From Nocardia vulneris (GTDB lineage: Bacteria > Actinomycetota > Actinomycetes > Mycobacteriales > Mycobacteriaceae), in the NCBI RefSeq assembly GCF_001613425.1, contig NZ_BDCI01000001.1, positions 310,001 to 374,000 of the forward strand: a DNA stretch of 64,000 nucleotides, written 5' to 3'. The position numbers and the translations under genes are program-made. Every line of letters starts with the position of its first letter. Position 1 is the stretch's first letter. Positions 54,701 through 63,700 of the stretch are shown piece after piece. Below the pieces are notes generated by a model. The model ran no database searches. It had not been told where the DNA came from and worked only from the letters and a program-made list of their open reading frames with translations.

Positions 54701-57700
54701 CGAACCGAACCGCCGGTCATCGACGTCGACTTCGATACCGAATAGTTTCCTGATAGAGGCGAGATGTGTATTAGCCGTGATAGTTTCGAAACCCAGGTAT
54801 TCGCCTATCAGTGCAGGTGAGTAGCCTCGTACTGCCAACCAAAAGGTCTGCCTCTCATCATCTGTCCAAATTTTCGACGGATACTTAACCTCCAACATCA
54901 TCTTCATAAACTCAGGGGCAGAGCTCACCAGCGCCAACGCTGCCGACAACCTCTCCCCACTAGGAAGCCCTCCGACCCCGAGCCGTCTATACATGCGCTC
55001 AACGATTCTAGTTGCAGCTGCGGTGGTTCTCCCCAGAGCTACCAGTGCGCGATGCCAACCGAAACCGGAAGCGAGGTAAGTGAACAACTCCTTCTGATCC
55101 TCGTTCAGCCGACCGAAAGGCGACCGATCATTCCCGGCTCCAGCACCCCGCGAGTCCAGAGCCGCAGCACCACCCCGACTTTCGTATGGGCGGCCGGACA
55201 CAGGGCGATCCACCGACACGCCAGTAATCATTCGCGCCGAATTCGAGATATGGTTGATTACCAAATTCCGCGCCTGCATGCCCTCGAACACGGGCCCGTC
55301 AAGGCTATCCCTGGAAGCAGCAGCAGAATACTGCGGAAACAAACCGCCTGCATCCGTAACCAGCAGCCGCAGAGTCCCACCGTTATTATCGACCAGAGAA
55401 ATCTCGGTGCCTCCCGGGAATCCAGGCAAACCCGTCCCCACCGAACGCGCACCGGGCAACTGCGAATCCAACGCCCCTACCAGGCGATAATCCTCACCCC
55501 GCCCTTGCAACGAACCCGGACCATGCCACACTTTTATCGACGAAACATCAGGCATTGCACCGAAAAAATGTTCCACCCGCCCTCGGGCGCTACCGAAGGT
55601 AACGGGTTCCCCCACCCCAGAAACATTACTTCCTTCGACATAAAATATAGTGAAATCGAGGTCACCCGCAACGATGAGCTCCAGCATTCCCGCCTCGCCA
55701 TGAATACGGACCACACTACCCACCCGCAGCGTCTGCGTCTCACCCGCCTCAACAAGCAGCACATCAATTTCGACCTGAGAGAATAATTGCTCCAAACTGC
55801 CGACAGACCGCACACCATCCACCGAGAAATCATCCGCCACGGAAACAACCGCGGCGTCCGTAGGATCCGCGAACACCAGACCAACCATATCGTCGACGAC
55901 GAGATCAGAACCTTGCTCACTCTCGTGGGCAGCTGAAGACAAGCCGGGGTTAGGGAAAGTGTGGGTGTGGTCTTCGACCGTGGTCGTTGTCGCTTCGGGA
56001 GCATGGGTGTCGCGTGATTGGTCCTCGGGCGCCGGAAGCGGCAGTTCCCAGCGCCGCGCCTCCGCCACCAGGTCGGTCATGCTCGCGCTTGCCGGCAATC
56101 GCAACGCGGCACGCATTGCCTTGATGCGGGTCGTGACAGTTAGGGGGGCAATGCCGAGTTCTGTAGCGATCGAATTCAGGCTCCGTAGCGGTTGCTGGTT
56201 GAGCCGGAAGAGCACACTCATCTGATCGTCGAAGAATGTGACGCGAGCATCCGAGTCCGGATCGGATCCGTGGTATTCGAAGTCCAGATCACCTCGCTCG
56301 GTGTTGGGAGCAAGTATCCCCCAGAGGCGCGCCGCCCGCACCGTATCGAGAGGATTACGGTTATCCCCGACAAGTTGTAGCTTCGTGTAGATGTTGTTTA
56401 CATGCTTGCTGGTTGCTCTTTCCGTGATTTCGGTGTCACTGGCAGATTTCAGTTCGGCCAAGATATCCTTGAAAACCTTTTTCTCCATAGTGGGCTTGCG
56501 CCGAGAGAGCCGTTGCAGCAAATCCACCTCATAGTCCAAAAACTGCACAAGCACATCAGATCCGGGATTCTTGAAGGAATATCCATGATCCACATCGCCG
56601 GCTTCTGGCTGCCGAGCCAACAACCCCCAATCCCGAGCCGCTCGTACGACCCCGAGCAGGTCGAGATGAGACCTTACCCCCAGCTTTTTGGCCATCGACC
56701 AAAACCGGGCTGTCATCCAATTCGCGTCAGTGCGCTCGTCACCGGCCGCGCGCAATTCCTCGGCGATATCCCCATGCCTTTTAGGCATCAGGCCGGGCCC
56801 GTACCGCGACGCCCGGTAAAGGATATCCATTTCATCGGGCTCGAACGCCACCAGCAAACCGGTCCCCGGATGCCGACCGTAATAGTCCGCGCTCCCGGGC
56901 AACAGTTCCAGTTGCGACATCTCCGACCGCGGCCCGACAGTTCCGACCCCTACTGCGCCTACATCGCGCAGAAGGTCCAGCAGCCCTGACTTCGACAACG
57001 TCGCGCCACCCTCATCGATGAACATGCCATCGGAGCCCGCCGATACCACGCGCCAGGCGTGGTCAGTAGGCTCACGCCACGACACCCGTGTTCCAGCCCC
57101 GAAGGCATCCGCGTTCAAGGCGAACAAGAACCGAGCCACATCCCACACCTGATAAGCCCCTTGCTCCGGACCAGGCTGCACAACCCGCACCCAACCGCCA
57201 GCACTCAACTGCGGTGACGCCGCGCGCAAAGTCTCTCGGAACACCGCAACCTCCACCACCGCGGAATAACTCACCCCGCCGCCACCATCGATGAACTCGA
57301 ATCGAGTTCCCACTGGGAAATCAACCGCCGAGAACTTGTCTCGAAACACCCCCCGACCCCACACATCGACCCGAACCTGCGCACCGACCTCTCGACGCTT
57401 CTCATCCAGCACAGTCCTCAGCCGCACACCAGGATCAACCCGAACGCCCCCCTCTGCTTCCTCGTGGAAGGCGTGGATGCGACCTTCAACCCCAGTCGTG
57501 GGTACTTCGCGAGCGTGGATGTCGCGTGATTGGTCACCGGGCGCCGGAAACGGCAGTTCCCAGCGCCGTGCCTCCGCCACCAGGTCGGTCATGCTCGCGC
57601 TTGCCGGCAATCGCAACGCGGCACGCATTGTGTCGATGCGGTTCTTGACAGCTTTGCGGCTAATGCCAAGTTCTATAGCGATCGCAGTTCTGTCCAGTGG

Positions 57701-60700
57701 CGGTTGCCGGTTGAGCCGGACGAGCACACTCATCTGATCATCAAAGAACGAGACGCTAGCACCCGAAACCCGGTCGGATCCGTGGTATTCGAAGTCCAGA
57801 TCACCTGGCTCGGGGTTGGGAGCAAGTATCCCCCGTCTGCGAGCCGCCCGCACCGCACCGAGAACATTGCGGTTATCCCCGACAAGTTGTAGCTGGTCGG
57901 TGATGCGATTGACACGGTGGCCGACTATTTCTTTCGTGAGCTGGGTGCCTTCCGAGGTCAGTTCGGCCAAGATATCTTTGTAACTCTTTCTCTCCATGTT
58001 GGGCTTGCGCCGAGAGAACCGTCGCAGCAAATCCACCTCATGGTCCAAAAGCTGCACACCAGAATCCACATCGCCAGGTTCTGGCTGCCGAGCCGACAGC
58101 CCCCCACCCGAGAGATCATCCGTGACTCGAACGACCTGAGCGACGTTCGAATCCGCGAACACCACACCATCCATCGCGTCCGTATCGCCAAGACCATCAG
58201 TACGCACTTGCTCATCGGGGAGAGCGGATGAATGCGGATCCCCGAACGACAGCGCATCCACGGTCGTGTCCATGGCGGATTCGGGCTGTGCGGATGCGGG
58301 TCCGCGGGCGTCCTCGATTTGGCTGCCCGCACCGATGTTGACACCGCCGAGGGCGGCGGCGCCGGTGGTGGGGTAGCCGGGCGGGTCGGTCCCCTCTTCG
58401 AGGCCGAGTCGCGGTTCGGGGGCGACCACGACGTGACCGAAGAGTCTAGTGATGCCGTCGACCTGGTCGTAGCTGGTGATCACGTAGGCGGTGCCTGCGG
58501 CCAGGATGAGTTCGTTCTGCCAGGGGAACGTGGCGTCGTGGCCGATGTAGGCGCCGTGGGCGCCGGGCATGACCGAGAGGACCAGCAGGTAGGGATCTTC
58601 GCCGTTCAAGTCGACGGTCTCGGCGGTGAGGGAGGTCGACATGCATCCGAGGTCAATTTGCTGAGCGTCCGACAGCACGCTCAGATCAGTGCGCTCGCCG
58701 AGCGGGTGGCCGTCTCGATCGAGCATGAATTCGATGCCTTGGAGCGAACGGCGGACTTGGATCGGCTCGGTCAGCCGCAGCGGTCGCGCGGTCGCGCGGC
58801 GCAGGTCCTCGATCATATGCTCGAGGACCTGGCGTGGGGTCAATTGGTTGTGGAAGTACTCCTCGGCCAGGTGTTCCAGTGAGCGATAGTGACGGCCGTC
58901 GAATTGGATCTCCTCCCACAGGTCGTCCGGATCGTCACTGCTCAGAATGTTGTTGAGCACCTGCATTTCCAGGGCCTCCGCCGCGTTCTGAATGCCCCTG
59001 GCCTGCACGCTGTAGAAGCGATCGGTGAGTGTCGCGATATCTGCTTCAGGGCCATTGGCCTCGGCCACGGCATTTTCGCGTGCGGCATTGTGCTCGATCT
59101 GCGTCAACCAGCTGGATCGCTCGTTTTGATCAGGGTAGAACCGCATCGCGAAGTTGACGATGACTGATTCCTCGTACGCGAAGAGCGATTGATGTTGGCT
59201 GTCGGACAGCTCATCCCAATTGCGCAACTGGTGGAAGCCGAAGCTCGCTCCTGCGGCGTCGGTGTCGAATACGCGCACACCGTTGACGAGCCGGCCTTGA
59301 TTCTCGGCGTCGTGGTTCGGGGCGTAGGTGTCGTCCTCCATCGCGTCCTCGGCCTCTGGGGTGCCGAGGCCGAGTTGTTTGCTTGGTTTGCCGGGGCGGG
59401 GCGTGGTGTGTGTGGTGGGTGGGATGGGTTGGTTGTCGGGGGTGAAGTAGATGGCTCGGATGTGCGAGAGTTCGCGGAGGGGTACGGGTGGGTAGGGGTG
59501 GTAGCGTCGTCGTGCTCGGTCGGCGACCTGGATGGTGCCGTGGACGTTTCGCAGGACGTAGACGTGTCCGCCGATGCCGTGGCCATCGGGCTCGCCTGCA
59601 TAGTTGTCGACGACGATTGCTTTGTGTCCGTGGCCGAGTCGGAGGAGTCGGTCGCGGATTTCGTCGTGGTTTCGTTGGGGTTGCAGTTGTGCTCCGGCGT
59701 GGTGTTCGAGTTCGGCGTCGCTGCGTCCGGCCAGAGTTGCTGGTGTGTCGGGGATCGTGACGGGGGTATCGGTGGTGTCGCCGTCGCTGAGGGTTTCGAC
59801 GCACGCGAGGCGGACGCAGTCGTTGCTTCCGTCCGCGGCGGTTGCGCCTTGGATGAGGCCGAGTCCGGAGGGTCCGGCTCGAGGGCTGAGCGGTGGCTGG
59901 TAGGCGGTGCTGCCGTCGGTGGTGGGGCGGGTTTGTGGCGCGGAAAAAGGTGTGATGAGTGCGAGGAAGGTGTGCTTGTCGAGTTGACCTCGCCGTGCCT
60001 GTTCATGTAATTCGGCGACCAGCCATTTTTCCTTGCCGACAACGGGTGCGGTGTGCTCGGGAAGGAGTTCGAAGAGCTGCCGTGCTAGGTATGAAACCCA
60101 ATTCTGAGAGGCTTTTGGCCAGATTTCCTTGAGATTGACCCAGATATGAAGAGGCTCCGTAATATCAGCCGCAACGAGCTGGAGGGTCACTTGAGATTGG
60201 GTGAGTTGCGGGCGAGGTACGTACTCTGCGCGCGCGGCGACAGCGTCAGGTGTGAGCAGATCCAAGTCGTACGCGAGTGCAACGACAGCCGAAAAGTCGC
60301 TGATACCCCTTCCGGCGGCGATACCTAATTTGGTGTAGATTCTTTGGGTAGCAACCGCTGCCCAGGATCCTCCATTAGGGATATCATTTCCCGGCCTCGG
60401 TCGATGCTTCGCTATGTCAGAGGGTGTCAAGAAACCTGCGGCAATGGAATGTATTACTTCAACCGCATCATCGCCCAGTTTGACTGGACGGCGTTCGGGC
60501 AGTGTGGGTGGCGCGAGAGAATTGATGGCGTTTTGGTCGAGTCGGCCTTTCTGCAGGGCTGTATTCGCTATGTCGGTACGGCGGGCGAAGGGGTGTGTAG
60601 TCGCGCCGAGTCCGAGATCGTGGGCGGCGGTAATCAAGACTAGTTCGAGCGCCGCGTAAGTGAGATTGAGATCAGTGACGATTTGTTGATTTTTGTAGCG

Positions 60701-63700
60701 TGCAATGACGCGGTGTAGCACATCCTTCTGCGTGGTTGTCAAGGTGGTTCGTGGGAGTGCCTCCGGGCCCAGCTCGGCGGCGGCCGGGAGCTGAACCTGC
60801 GCTGCCGTGGCTGCGGCCCCTCGGAATTCGGTGCGGGCGAAGGTTTGTGATCCGGTGGCGTGCTGGAGTTGAATTTCAGGAGTGGTGTGTGTAGCAGGGC
60901 CGGAGGTGTCGGGATGTGGGCGGTGTTCGACGATCGAGGTAACGGTGTGGTAGCCGATGTGGTGGCGGAGGAATGTGAGGATGTCGTTGCCGTTGACGGG
61001 TGGCCCCGGGAGGACGTTGTCGGGGTCTTGGTCGCTGCGGTACTGGGGGGCGAATGTGTTGTCGTTGTTGATGTTCAGCCGAAGTCGTCCGTGGCTGTCG
61101 ATGATGTCGATGCGGGTGCCGGGCAGGTAGGTGCGGAATGCTCCCGTTTGCTGGGCGTGGATGTGGCGGGTGAGTGCGTCGAAGAATTCCTCGGTATGGC
61201 GGTAGACCCGGGCGTCGTCCACCGAGGTGTCTGTTTTTTCGAGACCGAGGCTCAGTCGACCCTTGTCGGTCGTCGGGGGCAGCAACCCGAATTTCCGTGC
61301 CACCCGGCGCAACTCGGCGACACCGGCACTTTCCGCCACATTAAATTCGGCGAACAAGGCCGTGATGCGCTTGTCGACGGTTGGGCGGGATATGCCGAGT
61401 TCTGTTTCTATCGTTGGCGCATCGCGCGGTCGCGGTCGTACAAGCCGGATGAGCAAACTCATGTAATCATCGGTGAGAGACACACGGGCCTTCGTTACCG
61501 GGTCGAATCCTTGATGCTCGAAATCTAGATCACCTGGCACAGGCAGGGGTGACAGAATTCCCCACGCACGGGCCGCTCGAACCGCGCCGACAATGTTACG
61601 GTCGTCGCCGACGAGCCGTAATGTATCGTAAAGTTGCACGAGGCGCCCTTTGAGCGCCAAAACTGTGTTGGCTCGTAGGTAGCCGATCGATTCGAGTTCA
61701 GCGATGATATCGGTTGCCTGTTTTCGCTGCATGTTCGGTTTGCGCTGTGCATATCGCTGCAGAAGATCCACCTGAGCGAGCGAGAACTGGACCGGCTCGC
61801 CAGATGGATTCCAGCCGAAAAGTTTATAATCCACGTCGCCGAACTCCGGCTGCCTAGCCGTCAAACCCCATAGGCGAGCTGCTCGTGCCAATTCGATCAG
61901 GCTACGGTCGAGCGTCCACAACCTGTCACACAGCGAGTTGATCCGCTGTTGCACCTTCTTTCCATCCGCATGCGAGTCACCGGCTGCGCGCAATTCTTTG
62001 GCAATATCCTTGCGGTCTTTCGGCCCTTGGCCGGGGCCGAGTCGCGAAATCCGGGTCAGCAGGTCCATCTCGCTCGGAGTGAACAAAGCTGGTTTACCGG
62101 TGTTCGGTTCTCGGCCGAAATATACATAGCCCGTATTCCTTGACGAGGTGCTCGTCCGCACCGCCCCGGATTGGGTCGTCACCACTTCTACTGCCCCCAC
62201 ACCCCGCAGTCGTTCCGACAATTCCGGCACCGACACGGTCGAACCATTCGCAGGGACAGCGAATCCGCCGTCAGGGCGCAACACCGCCGACGCCACTTGC
62301 TCGCCGTTCTCCGAGGGCTCGCGCCACGAAACCTGCGTACCCGCACCGAGGTCCCCCTCATCCAGTGCGAACAGGAATCGAGCCGTCTCCCACACGTGGT
62401 GTGTGCCTGGCTCCGGGCTGGGCTGTACGACTCGGACTACACTGCCGCGGCCCAGTTCTGGCAATCCGGAACGCAAGCCTTCGCGGAAGGCTTCGGCGCC
62501 GACCACCACATGTCCGCCCGTATTCTCGACATCGCCGGCACCGATCAGCCGCACCTGCGTGCCATCTGCCGAAGGTTCTACCGACGCCACGTAATCGACT
62601 CCGCCGGCACCGTCGATGAATTCGAATTGTGTCCCCACCGGGAAGTCGACCGTGGAGAACTTGTCCCGGAACGTGCTCCAATCGAACACATCGACCGGAG
62701 CCTCCGGTCCCACCTCCGAAACCTTCTCGGCCACGAGGTTTTCGAGGAGCGCGTTGGGATCGACCCGGTTGTCGTCGGGGCCGAGGCCGAGCCGCGGCTC
62801 GGCGTCTTCGAACGTCTCGACGAAGCCCGGATAGCGATCGTTGCCCTCGGAATGACGGATCGCTCGACCCTCGGAGGGCGCCGCCGAGTACGAGTCAGCC
62901 GCATCGAAGATCTTGTCCGGGCCGACCTGCGGCGCGAACTTCGCCGTGGTACGCCCCGACGCGTCGGGGCGGTTGGGCGACAGCGTATCCGCCGAGCCGT
63001 CCAACCGCGGCGGCAGTGACGGTACCCCCGGAGTGCGCTTCGGCGTGCTGTCGTCCTGCCGATCCGGATCATCGTGCGTATCCGTGTCCTGGCGGCTGTC
63101 GGCAGCATCCTGCGGCAGCGTGACGGCTTCCACCTCGGGCGTTTGCACCGCGGGCGGTGGGGTGGTGAAGTCCATGCCCGGCGGGACGTGCCCGGTGTCG
63201 AGCACCGGGGGCGCGTTGGCTCGGTAGCCGCCATGCCGCCCGGACGAGAGCAGTTGTTGCTCTGCCGCACGTTCGACAGCGGGAGCCGTCTGCTCGCGTA
63301 GGGTCTGTACGGCTTGCTGTACGGCTTGGTCGGTTTCGTCGAGGCGGGCGCGGGTCTCGGGGGTGTCGTCGGCCCGATGATCGGCAATCGCCTGTTCGTG
63401 TTCCTCGACCGCTCGGTGGAATCGGACGACCTGTTCGCGCACACCGTGATCGGCCACCGCACCGTAATAGTCTTCCTCGGACAAGAACCGCTGGAAGGTG
63501 CCGGGGAAGCCGCCGTTCTCGTGGTCTTCGCCGACGCCGCCGCGCTGTGCCCGGCCGCGGACCTGAATGTGGTTGCGTTCTCCGTAGGCCGGACCGCCGC
63601 TGGATTTGACTGCGGTGCCACCGATTTCGACCGATTCCGGGGTGGGTTTCGGGCTTGCGCCGCGTCCGTCGGCCTTGTGTCCGATGTGCAAACTGCCGGG

